DNA of 64,000 bases from Delphinus delphis (lineage: Eukaryota > Chordata > Mammalia > Artiodactyla > Delphinidae), in assembly GCF_949987515.2 (NCBI RefSeq), contig NC_082694.2, positions 14,253,958-14,317,957 of the forward strand, in the 5' to 3' direction. The translations under genes were made by a program, and so were the position numbers. Positions 35,297 through 47,194 of the stretch are shown here, piece by piece. The notes under the pieces were generated by a model. It was not told the DNA's origin. It saw nothing but the letters and a program-made list of their open reading frames with translations, and made no database searches. Within the stretch, counting starts at the first letter, position 1. Every line of letters begins with the position of its first letter.

Positions 35297-37216
35297 AAAG
35301 CTTAGGATTCTTTTCTCTCTCCCTTTAACACATAACCACAATACCATTATAATATTTTAAAAATTAAATATAATTCTTTAGAATCATCAAATAGCTATCA
35401 GGTTTTCACATTTCCAATTATTTGGTAAATGTCAGAATTATTTCCATTAAAAAAATCATAATCCAAGTAAGGACCTCACTTTACAGTTTGTTAAGTTTTA
35501 AAATAATCTTTTAATCTATGCTCTCTCTCATCTTGCAATTTATTTGTTGAAGAAATTCAGGTGTTTTTTTCCTAAGGCGTTCCCCGTAGTTTGGGTTTCT
35601 TGATTACATCTCTCAGGCGTGATTTAAAGTGTTTTTCTTTCCTCCCTCTTCTGTATTCCCTGTAACCTAGTATTTGGATCTAGAGGCTGGATCGGATGTA
35701 GATCACAAAGCTATTTATGGAAAGTAGGGAGCGACAAGGTGAGCTGGAGTCCATGCTGTTGGGCTCGTGCATGACTCCCTCTCTGCCACCAGGATCACTC
35801 TGCTCATGAGCCAGTGTGCAAACACGGGGGTGGCTGAGAACAGAAGTGGGCTGGCAGCTATTGGCTGAAGTCCTAATCACACAGTTGTTTATTCCCCTCT
35901 TCCGCAGGGGACGGTGTCTGACGGGCATTAACCGGTCATTGCAAAGATTCTCACACTTGGCACACAGCCCCCAAGGTCTATCCACAGACCTCTTCTCGAA
36001 ACTTTCTTGTCCTTCATCTTCCAATTTTGCTCCTTCCAGGGCCCTGACAAATCAGCCAGCCGTTGACCACAGCCCAGGAGTCTGCGTTGACTCTTTCCTC
36101 TGTCTGACAGAGGATGATCGAGAGTCCATTGGAGGTCTCCTTACCACTACCTTTCAGGGCCACCCTTGAGAGAGGTCATAGTGTATCAGCAGTCCTCTCT
36201 GGGCTCATAGCTACCACTGAGCTGACCATCTATGATCCATACGGGGCTCTTTTTCTACTTTGTCAGCTGGTTATGGGGAGCACCTCCTCCCTGTATAAGA
36301 CCACAGGTGTGAGCCGAGGGAGGTATGTTTGGAGCAGTAGTGGTAAGTGGCGTGTGTGTCTGGGCCGTCCACTTTCAGCTCACTTGCCCCCCTGGACCCG
36401 CCCAATCCCCAATGTATCACTTTCATAGATTTCTGCTGCCTCCCCCCGCAGCCTATGACTTACTGGCTCTCACAGTATCCAGCTCATGACCTTGTGACCT
36501 CTCGGCCTCCCATGGTCAGAGGCTAAATTTCTACAAGAACCCAGTAACATGTCAGGAGCTGTTTTTGCAATAATGGTGCATAGTTCTCTGCCGTAAATGC
36601 CTCTACCCTGTTTCTGCACCTTAAGAGCTGTGTTGGCGCTCTCTTATTGGGGTGTGCAGAAGTTCTACCTGGCATCTTTCTCTACCCTGTGTGATCTCCC
36701 AGGTCATACAAGCCAAGAAGCAGGGCTGCTTGTACTATAGCCTGGAGCTGCTGTAGAACCTGCTTTTGCCCTGGACCCCACTCAAAGCTAGCAGCCTTCT
36801 GCATCACCTGTTAAATGGATCATAACAGGATTCCCAAGTATGGAATATATAACATTCAAAACCCCAAGAAGTCTGCCAAGCACTGTGTTTCTTTCTCAGT
36901 AGTGGGAGTTTAAGATGCAGTAAGTTGTCCTTTGCTTTGGAGAGTTAGCCTGACCATGGCTCAAATCACTGGACCCTTAATAATTTTATCAATAGAGCAG
37001 TTCCCTGAATCTTTTATGTTTTTTCTCTAGAATGCATTTCTAGGGGGCGTGTCTTTTACAAAGTATTTGCTACTTTTTTGCACCCTGGACCAAATTAGCA
37101 TGATTTTACCAATTTCTTATGGGGGCTAAGGTTCAGCCTGTGTGCTGTCAATAGGTGTTTCACCAAAAAAAAAGCTCAAAGCTCTAGTAGCCATATTTTT
37201 GTTCTAAAAAATGTTT
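35297..37216. other. Intergenic; may include a decayed retroelement
   Basis: No gene recognised. Part of 36540-37140 (for example gatgcagtaagttgtccttt, gaatgcatttctaggggg) has the feel of an old retroelement interior but I cannot place it. It contains the left arm of the inverted repeat at 36546-36635. Confidence 0.35.
36546..36635 (+). repeat. Left arm of a ~91-bp inverted repeat
   Basis: acatgtcaggagctgtttttg ... ctctaccctgtttctgcac matches the reverse complement of 37670-37760 without visible gaps, about 12 mismatches by eye. The spacer is about 1.03 kb and contains a later SINE. Confidence 0.8.
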
Positions 37217-37232
37217 AAAATATCTGCTTAAG

Positions 37233-37474
37233 GGCTTCCCTGGTGGCGCATTGGTTGAGAGTCCGCCTGCCAATTCAGGGGACACGGGTTCGCGCCCCAG
37301 TCTGGGAAGATCCCACATGCCGCGGAGCGGCTGGGCCCGTGAGCCATGGCCGCTGAGCCTGCGTGTCCGGAGCCTGTGCTCCGCAACGGGAGAGGCCACA
37401 ACAGTGAGAGGCCCGCGTACCGCAAAATAAATAAATAAATAAATAAAAACAAAATTTAAAAAAATTTTAAAAAT
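37233..37474 (+). mobile_element. CHR-2-type SINE
   Basis: ggcttccctggtggcgcatt head to cccgcgtaccgcaaaa, then an (AAAT)n/A-rich tail. A perfect 16-bp duplication aaaatatctgcttaag lies at 37217-37232 and 37475-37490. Confidence 0.93.
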
Positions 37475-37669
37475 AAAATATCTGCTTAAGAAAAATACTG
37501 GACACATTTATAGAGGTGCCATTGATATTATTACGTGATAATCTGCTTTTCAAAACTGATGAGCCTTATTGAAGAATGGAGGAAAGCATTACCTAATCAT
37601 ACACATGCGACATCCAAAACAGCCTCCCTTGATGTATGGTGTCTAACAATTGACCCTTATGCTGTGTGA

Positions 37670-37760
37670 CAACACAACTCTTAGGGTTCAGGAACAGGGT
37701 AGAGGCATTTGCAGCAGAAAACGATGCGCCCTTATTGCAAAAACAACTCCTGACATGTGA
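37670..37760 (-). repeat. Right arm of the ~91-bp inverted repeat
   Basis: Reverse complement of the arm at 36546-36635. Similarity fades at both ends of the arms. Confidence 0.8.
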
Positions 37761-38203
37761 CCAGCATCAGCCTATATTGTATGTTCAGACTTAGAAGATC
37801 CAAAGGTATTCATGATGTGTTTCAATGTTTCCTGTATCCTAAACATATCTGCTGTCCCATATCAATCCGCATGGATCTAGAAGAAGGAAGTCTTAAATAA
37901 AAAGAATCGTGTGCTTCCAAGCTGGGTTTGAATCATACAGTCACAAAATTAAGCAGCCTCCAAATGAAGAGAGTTTCTAAAAAGTTGGGAGAAGAGCTCT
38001 TGAAAAGGAAGTAATTAATTGCCAGTACTACTAATAATAACTACGATAAAACACAACAGAAATAGGGCAAATTGGGTTCTTGATGTTTTAGCCTTTGTTC
38101 CACTGTAGTGGTAACAGAAATGGACTTGAGGTTAAAACTGATAACAAAGATCCAAACCACGTCCTTGCTCCTAAGTGAAAAGGTAGCTTTTAAATAATTC
38201 AAG

Positions 38204-38325
38204 GGAATGCCCTGGCGGTCCAGTGGTTAAGACGCCGCGCTCTCACTGCCGGACCCAAGTTCGATCCCTGGTTGGGGAATTAGGGTCCCACAAGCTGCGT
38301 GGCACAGACAAATAAATAAATAAGG
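38204..38325 (+). mobile_element. Compact tRNA-derived SINE
   Basis: gggaatgccctggcggtcca head, agttcgatccctggttgggg B box, cacaagctgcgtggcacaga, AAAT tail. 37761-38203 and 38326-38635 show no gene. Confidence 0.87.
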
Positions 38326-38639
38326 ATTATTTCGATTAAAAAATGTTTGTGGGGGTCATACATTATAATAAAAGTATAAAAATACATATTTAAAGGTGTG
38401 TTCTATTTAATTATTAAGAAAATTAAGTTGGTTTAATTTACAGAATTTGGAACTTCTCTTCTAAATGAAAAATACAGAACTCCTTTTCATAATTTCTTGC
38501 TACAATTAGTTAATCTGCGAGACCACGTTCTGCCTGGTGTGATCCAAGCACATTACTGCCTTTTAATCATCTTGGTGTCTCCTCAGTCCATTACGCTTTT
38601 AAAAAGTATTTCATGATGATATAAGTCGGAGAAACATGG

Positions 38640-38790
38640 TCACTAGGGCTGGTGGATGTGTGTAGGGCCTTGGAGTCAGAGAGACCTGAGTTTGAACCTC
38701 TTTCCCTGCCATTTCCTACCTGGGAGCCCAGGGCAATTTCCTCATCTTCTCTTAGTCTTTGTTTTCTGGCTTTAGTACAAGGGCAGAACC
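38640..38790 (+). repeat. MIR SINE fragment
   Basis: ggccttggagtcagagagac, ctgagtttgaacctctttcc, aatttcctcatcttctctta. Confidence 0.6.
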
Positions 38791-40689
38791 CCAGTACCTT
38801 GGGGGATGAGACAGCCATGTTAAATTAGTGGTAGCCATTAATATTTGCCACATATCTGCAGAGTCTGTGAGAAGAAGATTCCACCCACAAGTGCTGAGGA
38901 AGGCGCTGCAGGGCCAGCAGAGTTGGCTTCCTCAGGAAGAGCTTGTTTTGTTACCACTCTGCGTTTTCCCTTCATGTCTCCTAAAACTGCCTGCCCTGCT
39001 CCCGCAAACTGCCGGATTGTCCCATGCCTTTGCTCCTATCTGGGTGAGCTTCCAGACAGCCCAGCTGGTGTCTCCTGTGTTTGTCTTCACAGAGGCCACT
39101 GGTAAAGTTTGTCCAGGGGCAGCTGCCTTCTAACTGGTTTTAGATTTGGGCCTTGGTGAGCTCCAGCAATCCTGTCTGTCTCTCTCTCCCTGTCACACAC
39201 ACACCCCTTTTAGGACCGAAGGGCGTACAAGGGAATACGCCCCACACCCCAGCTGTTGGGAGCACTGCTACAGACAGCCCTGAGTCCTAACCCTATGTGG
39301 AAATTGTCTCAGTGGAGGGGAGTCACCTCACCAAGGGCCCCCTTCCTGGTGCTAGCCTGCCACCAATGACTAGTTGATTTGGGAGATAAACATTGTCCAT
39401 GCCTGCTTCTCTCCCTTCCCTTCCTCTGAAAGGGCCGCCCTAGAATAATCCTTCTCTGTTACCCACCCAGCTGTACCCCTCCCTCAGCCAAGATGGCCGC
39501 CTCTGGGCCCCTTCCTTGAGGCTGCTCCGCCAGCCAGCATCACTTTTGGAAAGGTTCTTGGACCATAATCTCCCTTCCTGACCTTCGTATGTCAAGGCTC
39601 CTGTTTTTTTGTTTTTCGTGGGGAAGAAAAAGGAGGGAGACTTCCAGAAAAGAAGTGGGAAAGAAAAATAAGAGAGAGGTAAGGATAATAGACCTGCCTG
39701 TTGTGAAGCCCAGTCCAGTTGGCCAAAGGATTTTTCATCCACATTGTCTTAGAGAAGAGGAAAAGGTACTGTTACTACCTCCAAGCAGTGAAATTTCAGG
39801 TGATCTTTGCTTTTTTTTTTTTTCGCTTTTGTGTATTTTCAGGATTCTTTTTTTTGCAATGAGTGAATAATCAGGGGAAAAAAACAAACAAAAAACACCC
39901 AAGAAAGCTATTTTGAAGGAGGACTGGAGGACTTAATTCTTCTCCCTCTCTATTCCCTGCTTTCTTTCCCCGAGAGCAGCGCGGTCCAGCGTGGCTTGTG
40001 GGCAGAGCAAATAAGGCCACAAAGCTCCGAGGCAGCTCAAAGCCGGGATTTCTGGCCCAGCAGATTCCCCCATTCTTTGCTTCCAGCCCCAAATCCCACG
40101 CTTACTCGCTTCACAGCACCTACTTTTAACCTGCCAAATGCCACTAAATCTGCAAATTAAACCTCTGGTTACAGAACTCCTTTTGATGTAAAAAAAAAAA
40201 AAAAATGTTGGGATTTTAAAAATGTAATTATTCATACACTAAGATTTTAATTGTGCTGCTTTTCTCCCTCTCTCGCCTGTTTTTTTTTTTATTTTCGGGG
40301 CAGGGTTATTCCCCCGTGCAGGCCTGCCCAGGCAGCACCAGGGGCCGGCGCAGGAAGGAGGCTGCAGGAATTGTCTGACGCCGGCCGCTCAGGCTGCTGC
40401 CTTCCGGGGAGGCTGCAAGGGGTCAGGGCGGCAGCTGGTGGCACAGGCCCCCACCTCCCAACCTCCCACCTCAGCAGCAGTGTGACACCAAAGGCAAGGT
40501 CACGGTGTGCTTCCTACGCGGGGAGCCTTGGACCGAGGCTCGACATCCATGGCCCTGGGACCTGGGAAAGTCCTTGGGTGGAAATCCTAGAGCCAGCCTT
40601 ATAGGGTGCAGAGCAATGGGGAAGTGGCCTGGGCTGCCCCCTTTCTTCCGGCCTCTCCCTCCCTCTGCTCTTGAGCTGCAACCAGACTG
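38791..40689. other. Intergenic; includes a GC-rich block at about 40290-40520
   Basis: No gene or clear repeat. 40290-40520 is unusually GC-rich for this window, with clustered CpGs (gccggcgc, gacgccggccgc). Homopolymer T and A runs occur at about 39810-39860 and 40190-40205. ORFs here lack family resemblance. Confidence 0.45.
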
Positions 40690-41470
40690 AGTTTTTTACA
40701 TCTGTGGCAAAATACACAGAACAGAAAATGTGCCACTTTAACCATTGTAAAGTGTCCAGTTCAGTAGCATTAAGTACGTTTACAATATTGGGCAACTGTC
40801 ACCACCATCCACCTCCAGAGCATTTTCGTATCCCAAAGTGAAACTCTGTACCCGTTAAACACTAACTTCCCATTCGCTCTCCCCTGCAACCACTGTCTCT
40901 CTGTTTCTATGAAAATGCCTATTCTAGGTACCTCATCTCTTTTTTTTTTTTTTTTTTTGTGGTACGCGGGCCTCTCACTATTGTGGCCTCTCCCATTGCG
41001 GAGCACAGGCTCCGGATGCGCAGGCTCAGTGGCCATGGCTCATGGGCCCAGCCGCTCCGTGGCACGTGGGATCTTCCCGTACCGGGGCATGAACCCGTGT
41101 CCCCTGCATTGGCAGGCAGACTCTCAACCACTGCGCCACCAGGGAAGCCCCATCATCTCAGTAGAATCATATGGCACTTGTCCTTTGGTGTCTGGTGCTT
41201 TCACTCAGCATAATATCCTCAAGGCTCCTCCATGCTGTAGCAGGTGTCAAAATTTCTTTCCTTTTTAAGGCCGGATAATACTCCACTGTAGGGATATACC
41301 GCTTGTTTACCCATTCATCTCTTGATGGACACTTGGGTTGTTCCCTTGTCTTGGCTACTGTGAATAATGCTGCTATGAACATGGGTGTACAAATACTTGA
41401 TCAAGTCCCTGCTTTCAGTTCTTTGGGCTATATACCCAGAAGTAGAATTGCTGAATCATATGGTGCAGAC
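40690..41470 (-). mobile_element. Old L1 3' fragment with a SINE inserted
   Basis: Antisense L1: ccattgtaaagtgtccagtt, cattttcgtatcccaaagtg, then after the SINE tctggtgctttcactcagca, ctactgtgaataatgctgct and ctatatacccagaagtagaa. Confidence 0.7.
40938..41150 (-). mobile_element. CHR-2-type SINE
   Basis: Antisense: T-run, ggtacgcgggcctctcacta, ggcatgaacccgtgtcccct, ccactgcgccaccagggaag. A short duplication (tcatctc) is likely. Confidence 0.9.
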
Positions 41471-41499
41471 TTTTAATTATGCAAGTTAAACCATTTTGT

Positions 41500-41985
41500 C
41501 CTAAGCCTCTCTTGGGCCTGAAAAGGTCTGCATGATGGGCTCCCTGCCAGGCTCAGGAGCTCATTTCATCCCATTTTCCCCTTATGGACCCTGCCACAAA
41601 CACACTTACCTTCTTGGGGATTCTCAGACACCCAAGCATGCACCACCCTTAAGCCCCTGCTCTGGCTGTGACTTCCCCCTGGAATGTTCTTATGCTAGGC
41701 TACCCAGTCCCCACAGTTGGGGTGTTAACTCCTAGAGATCGTCTCCTGACCACCCACCAAAAGCTGGCCCTACCCCTCTGATGTCCATCACATCTTCACC
41801 CCTCTGTTTATTTTCCTTCACACCTTTATCACAGTCTGGAATTATCTTGCTTATTTATTTATTCCTCTATTGCCTGCCCCCCTCCCTCCCCAGAATGAAA
41901 GCTCCAGAGGAGGAGGTACTTTATCTGTTATATCCCCGCACCTAAAACCATGTCTAGCTTATAGCCGGCACGCCTTAAAAAAATA
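41500..41985 (+). repeat. L2 (LINE-2) 3' fragment
   Basis: tgacttccccctggaatgtt, atcttcacccctctgtttat, tggaattatcttgcttattt, cagaatgaaagctccagagg. Ends near an (ATGA)n run at about 41990. Confidence 0.65.
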
Positions 41986-42144
41986 TTGGATGAATGAATG
42001 AATGAATGAATGCAAGCCCATGACTTCCCAAGTGGGTAGAGTTAGGCCACAGACTAAGCATGGGTATCTTACAGGAACATAAGGACCATACATTTTATTT
42101 GAAGATGGGGGGATGCTATTTTATTTATTTTAAAAAGGTATTTT

Positions 42145-42540
42145 AAGGTATTTATTAGTTTCCTGGGGCTGCCATAACTAAGGACCACAAACTGCATGGC
42201 TTAAACAAGAGAAATTGATGGTCTCATAATTCTGGAGGCTAGGAGTCTGAGATCAAGGTGTTGGCAGGGTTGGTTCCTTCTGAGGGCCATAAGGGGAGGA
42301 TCTGTCTCTTTGACTTGAAGATGGTTTTTCCCTGTGTCTTCCCTCTGTACGTGCTGTGTCCTAATCTCCTCTTTTTATAAAGACACCAATCATGTTGGAT
42401 TAGGGCCCACTCTAATGACCTCACTTTACCTTAATTACCTCTTTAAAAACCCCGTCTTCAGATACAGTTACATTCTCAGGCACTGAGGTTTAGGACTTCA
42501 ACGTATGAGCATCTGGGGGGCACAATTCAGTCCATAACGG
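42145..42540 (-). mobile_element. MST/MLT1-type MaLR solo LTR
   Basis: Antisense of the family at 13763. It starts ttagtttcctggggctgcca, continues with ataattctggaggctaggag, ataaagacaccaatcatgtt and ggattagggcccactctaat, and ends caattcagtccataac. Confidence 0.85.
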
Positions 42541-42689
42541 CTGATAAGAATTCCCTTAGCCTAAACCTGAAACACACTTGACTCACTCCCTCTAGAAGCT
42601 TTTACTAACTGCCCGACACTGCACCAGTGATTTCTCCCATTCTCAGAACCACCACAGGAAATTACCCAGGGCTCCCAGCACTTCACATT

Positions 42690-42745
42690 TGTGTGTGTGC
42701 ATGTGTGTGTGTGGGTGTGGGTGTGGGGGTGTGGGGGTGTGTACA
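42690..42745. repeat. GT/GGGTGT minisatellite-like tract
   Basis: tgtgtgtgca, then (gggtgt)n shifting to gggggtgtg units. G-runs of 3-5 on the plus strand. Confidence 0.85.
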
Positions 42746-43395
42746 GGTCTTCTGGCAACTACTGGAGAACAGGAGCTTCCTTCTTCAAGATGCTTCCTCA
42801 TGCCTTGCATGGTACTGAGCACATAGTAGGGGTTTTATAAATGCTGAATGTTCAGCTGGCCACTGATACCAACGTTTTATTTGACACTGAGAACAGCGGT
42901 TTAATTAGAAACGTTGGAAACCGATCCCCTCCTTCTGAAGGACCAATGCAAGCAAACGATGCAGCCCAGTGGAAGGTTGTCAGAGTCCAGGGCCACTGGG
43001 ACTGGGAAGAACACAGAGAATGTGGAGCCAACCCCACCATTCACAGCGCTGAGAGTGGACGAGGCACATCTGAGACCACAGCCGGACAGTGGCAGAAGCA
43101 GAAGCAGGAACCGGTTCTCCTGACTCCCAAGCCACTCCCCTGTCCACCACAAGCACCACCTCTGTCCCCAAGACAGGTCTAGATGACTAGAACGCTCTGC
43201 CCCAGCCCCTTGAGCTGATTACACACAGATCCACCCACCCAAACATAGCAAGCTTTCTTTTACCTAGAAAAAAAGGCGGGGCGGGGGAGTACTCTGGCTC
43301 ATTGAGAGTAACCACTTAAATCATAGAAAGATTATCAACTTTCAAAGAATTGTATAGACTAGAAGGGAAGATTCCTGGTACTAAATGGCACTGGG
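42746..43395. other. Intergenic, no gene
   Basis: Overlapping short ORFs on both strands at 42841-43182 carry no family motifs. No clear repeat. Confidence 0.45.
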
Positions 43396-43413
43396 CAGAC
43401 CTACCCTTTCTAT

Positions 43414-43528
43414 TATTTTTTGGCCATGAGGTGCAGCTTGTGGGATCTTAGTTCCTCGACCAGGGATTGAACATGGGCCACGGCAGTGAAAGCGTGGAGC
43501 TCTTACCACTGGACCTCCAGGGAATTCC
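43414..43528 (-). mobile_element. Compact tRNA-derived SINE
   Basis: Antisense: ttggccatgaggtgcagctt, ccagggattgaacatgggcc, actggacctccagggaattc. Imperfect duplication cagacctaccctttctatt / cagactgaccctttattt flanks it. Confidence 0.87.
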
Positions 43529-43824
43529 CAGACTGACCCTTTATTTGATGATGGCCCTGGTGCTGGCAGGATCTCAGGTCACCATTCTGAGCATCCTCTC
43601 AGCAGTCCGTCCTCTCTGCCGTCTGTGAGATTGGATCTACTCCATGGTGGGTCCCCTGGAAGCTGAGTTCTACAGTAGATTTCAAATTTCAACATCTTTA
43701 CTTTATTTCTTTTTTCCCTCAAGCTGAGAGCAGAACAAGGTCCCACCCCAGTTTGCTTGTTTACCATCTTTGCACTATTCTACCATTTTATTAACCATTT
43801 TGCACAATCCCGTCCTCCACACCA

Positions 43825-44340
43825 CCTCCAAAATATGCTTTCTAGAGCATAAATCACACCATTTCAGTCCCTCCCTCCAATCATGTAATCCTTCACCCCA
43901 CCCACCCCCATCATCACCTCTGAGGATAAACCACAAACTTCTTAGAAGAGCGTGGAAGTCTTTCCTGATATGGCCCCACCTCTCTCTTCATACACATCCT
44001 TTCACTAGGATGCCTTTAGCCACAAAGTACAGAAAACTCAACTAAAATGGATTTAAATATAACCAGCCTTGTTATCTCCTCTAACTAGAAGTCCAGAGGT
44101 GGGAGGCTGCAGAGCTGCTCAGCTCAGAGGTTCGCAGCCTCCCTGAGGGCTGACGGCCTTGTCCTGATCTCTGTTCTGTCCTCCTCATGGGGGCTACGTG
44201 ATGTCTTCTCATCTAGTCACTCAACAAATATCTACTGAGCAACTTAGAAGTACCAGGCATGGGGGATACAGTAGTGAACAAAACCAGACACTGTTACTCT
44301 CATTTTGTCCCTATTTCTATTACAGTACTGGACATATTTA
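43825..44340. other. Intergenic with L2-like and other old repeat pieces
   Basis: accacaaacttcttagaaga and tgatatggccccacc resemble L2. tcaacaaatatctactgagc and tacagtagtgaacaaaacca resemble a widespread old repeat at about 44220-44290. No gene. Confidence 0.4.
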
Positions 44341-44384
44341 TTATGTTTTGTGGAGTGTGATATTAGGATATTAGGATATTTGTG

Positions 44385-44480
44385 GAGTGATATTAGGCAC
44401 CTCTCTGAGCCTCAGTTTCCTCCTGTATAAAAGGGGATGATAATGTCCAGCTCAGTGTTATAAGATTTAGCGATCATGTA
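44385..44480 (+). repeat. MIR SINE fragment
   Basis: ctctctgagcctcagtttcc, aaggggatgataatgtcc. Confidence 0.55.
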
Positions 44481-44826
44481 CCATATAGAACCCAGGATGT
44501 GCCCAATTTATAACTGATGAACAAGAAATGGTAACTTTACAGATTTATTTTCCCCAAATGAAGAGTAATTTTCTTGTGTGTTCCTCAGTAGCCTGGAGGA
44601 ATATTTTCAAATGCACAAAATAAAATACATGGGATAAGAAAGGAAACTAATTATATTGAAAGACAGTTACCAAATACTTTTAAATATATGTAACAAAGAA
44701 ATATACACTCTTTAATAATAATTAAATAACATAATATAGTGTCAGATCTAATATTATTTTAAAGTAGTGATGAGTGTTAATGCTATTTCAAGACACCTAC
44801 AACTGCTACTATTGAAAGTAGTGAAA

Positions 44827-44913
44827 TGTGAAAATGTCTGTGATTTTTATCTTCTATCTTATCATTTTTATCTTCTATCTTATCATGTGAAAATGTCTGT
44901 GATTTTTATCTTC
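44827..44913 (+). repeat. Local partial tandem duplication
   Basis: tgtgaaaatgtctgtgattt recurs at 44827 and 44886. ttttatcttctatcttatca recurs between them. Unit lengths of about 22 and 59 are nested. Confidence 0.8.
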
Positions 44914-45214
44914 CAAAAAGTCCCAGGTGCTATTAGTGTTAATTGGTTTGTTGCCAACATTTATATTTCAAAGAGGTGCTAAATTTCAGGTACAGGCCAG
45001 GGAAAATAAAGATGCAGTTTTTTCCCATCTGGTTCTCAAACCTCCAGAATTCTATCCATGGACCTTTGGGAGTTAAAAGACCTCAAATTAAAAACCTGCC
45101 CCTGGAGTTGGGGAAGAGATAGTCTATTTTCCCCAAGCCGTAAAAGTAGTATCCAATAAGGCCTCAATATCTTAAAGGCTTAATAAGTATATATTTTGTT
45201 CTCTCCATAAACTT

Positions 45215-45310
45215 TCATATATATATATATATATATACACATACATATATACATGTATGTATATATATATATATACACAAACACATACATATATACATGT
45301 ATGTATATCA
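45215..45310. repeat. (AT)n/(AC)n array with two copies of a palindromic unit
   Basis: acatatatacatgtatgtat occurs twice, separated by (AT)n and cacaaacac. catatatacatgtatg is largely self-complementary. Confidence 0.85.
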
Positions 45311-45544
45311 GAAAATGGAGTCTGGTAGGGCTTTAGACAAGTTCTTCCTATCTGTGGCAGTGGCTGTGTATATCTAATTTCTTTCCTGTTCCAAGCTTGG
45401 AAAGATGGCTGCTTGAAATGTGCAGGAAATTACCCAGACTGCAATGGTTAATTCCTAAGAGAATCCCTAAAACTCCTTTCCTTGGGTCAAGCCTGTAATG
45501 GGAAGTATTACTGTGTAAAATGAGAGAGTCTCAGAGTCCTCAAG

Positions 45545-45660
45545 CTGCCCATCTGATTAGCTGTGTGACCTTGGCTAAGTCAACTCTCCTCTCTGAGCCT
45601 GTTCATTCATCTGTAAAAAGCAAGGGTTGGGGGAGATAATGTTTGTCAAACAGGGATCCA
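45545..45660 (+). repeat. MIR SINE fragment
   Basis: attagctgtgtgaccttggc, tctctgagcctgttcattca, tctgtaaaaagcaagg. Confidence 0.6.
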
Positions 45661-45667
45661 GACATGT

Positions 45668-46032
45668 ATTCTTTTTTTAATTTTATTTATTTTTTTAATT
45701 GACATATAGTTGATTTACCAATATTATATTAGTTTCAGGTACACAGCATAGTGATTCAGTATTTTTACAGATTATACTCCATTAAAAGTTATTATAAGAT
45801 AATGACCATAATTCCCTGTGCTATACAATTTATTCTTATCGTGCATCTATTTTATACATAATAGTTTGTATCTCTTAATCCCATACCCCTAACTTCCTCC
45901 TTCCCCCCTTCCCTCTCCCCTTTGGTAACCACTAGTTTGTTCTCTAGGTCTGTGAGTCTGTTTCTGTTTTGCATATACATTAGTTTGTATTAGTTTTTAG
46001 ATTCCACATATAAGTAATATCATACAGTAAGT
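45668..46032 (-). mobile_element. L1 3' UTR fragment
   Basis: Antisense: ttgacatatagttgatttac, agtttcaggtacacagcata, attccctgtgctatacaatt, tctgttttgcatatacatta, agattccacatataagtaat. Confidence 0.75.
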
Positions 46033-46150
46033 ACTCTTGCTGTTTAAGAATTCTTAATCAATGGTGTATTTGTGTGTGTGATTTCATTTGATAATTTTTT
46101 TAAGACATTTTCTGCATCATCTGCCAGCCACCTTAAAAGTAAGTCATCAC

Positions 46151-46353
46151 GGGCTTCCCTGGTGGCGCAGTGGCTGAGAGTCCGCCTGCTGATGCAGGGG
46201 ACACGGGTTCGTGCCCCGGTCCGGGAAGATCCCACATGCCGCGGAGCGGCTGAGCCCGTGAGCCATGGCCGCTGAGCCTGCACGTCCGGAGCCTGTGCTC
46301 CGCAACGGGAGAGGCCACAACAGTGAGAGGCCCGCGTACCATAAAAAAAAAAA
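46151..46353 (+). mobile_element. CHR-2-type SINE, young-looking
   Basis: ggcttccctggtggcgcagt head to cccgcgtaccataaaa, A-run of about 15. A perfect 16-bp duplication aaaagtaagtcatcac lies at 46135-46150 and 46354-46369. Confidence 0.94.
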
Positions 46354-46369
46354 AAAAGTAAGTCATCAC

Positions 46370-47190
46370 ATAATTTCAGTGTCTGCATTTGTACTTGTAT
46401 TTACAATTGCAAGCAACAATACCATCTCAATTGTCACAAGCCAGTAAGGAGAGGCAGACAGATGTGGCAAATATATGATGAGCTGGTGCCACGTAAAGGT
46501 TATATGACATCACAACGTGCTGTGCTTGGGATGTTTCCCGGTGGTTAATGTACGAAAAGTGATGAAGGAGCAAAGTTATTCCACCACAAAAGGAAAGTAA
46601 ATACGCTAAACAAGCAACAACAACGAAAATCCTGTCTGAGGAGTGCAGTGCCACTGTCACAGGGCACCAGAAATTTGAGTGCAGTGCACAATGGATTACA
46701 CACATTAATGAGATTACTCTGAATTTTACTGATTTTGTTTGTAGATTTGTTCTCATTGAATTTGAATGTTTGTTTCTCCTTGTTTGGGAGATATCAATAT
46801 AAGGGGTTCATAGGTAGTTTCACGTTTGTACATGTTGCAGTAGCATTATTACAAAGCAAAAACTGTTTACGACAACACTGGAATTATATGTGATATATAC
46901 TTTGTGAGTATATATATATATATATATACCTTTTTTTTTTTAAGCTTTAAAGGAGGAACTTCCCAATATTAAATTTGAGAAACAATGAGCTAAGAAAAAA
47001 GAAAAATCTCTGGGGCCCACCCCCCTTTCTGACCTTCAGGGGCTCTAATTCCTAGAGAACAAGGTCAGACCTGCATGCCTGCGGGGTGCGGTCAGTCACC
47101 TTTGGAGGGAGAGGGCCTTTGGGTGTGTTCTGCTGCTCTCTGCTGGCCATTCCGGGCTTGAAGAAGACTTTGGAGGGCGCTTTTGTCCAG
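46370..47190. other. Intergenic, no gene; (AT)n at about 46908-46930
   Basis: Possibly old LTR or L1 scraps but nothing definable. An alternating AT run is followed by a T-run at 46931-46942. Confidence 0.4.
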
Positions 47191-47194
47191 GGGT

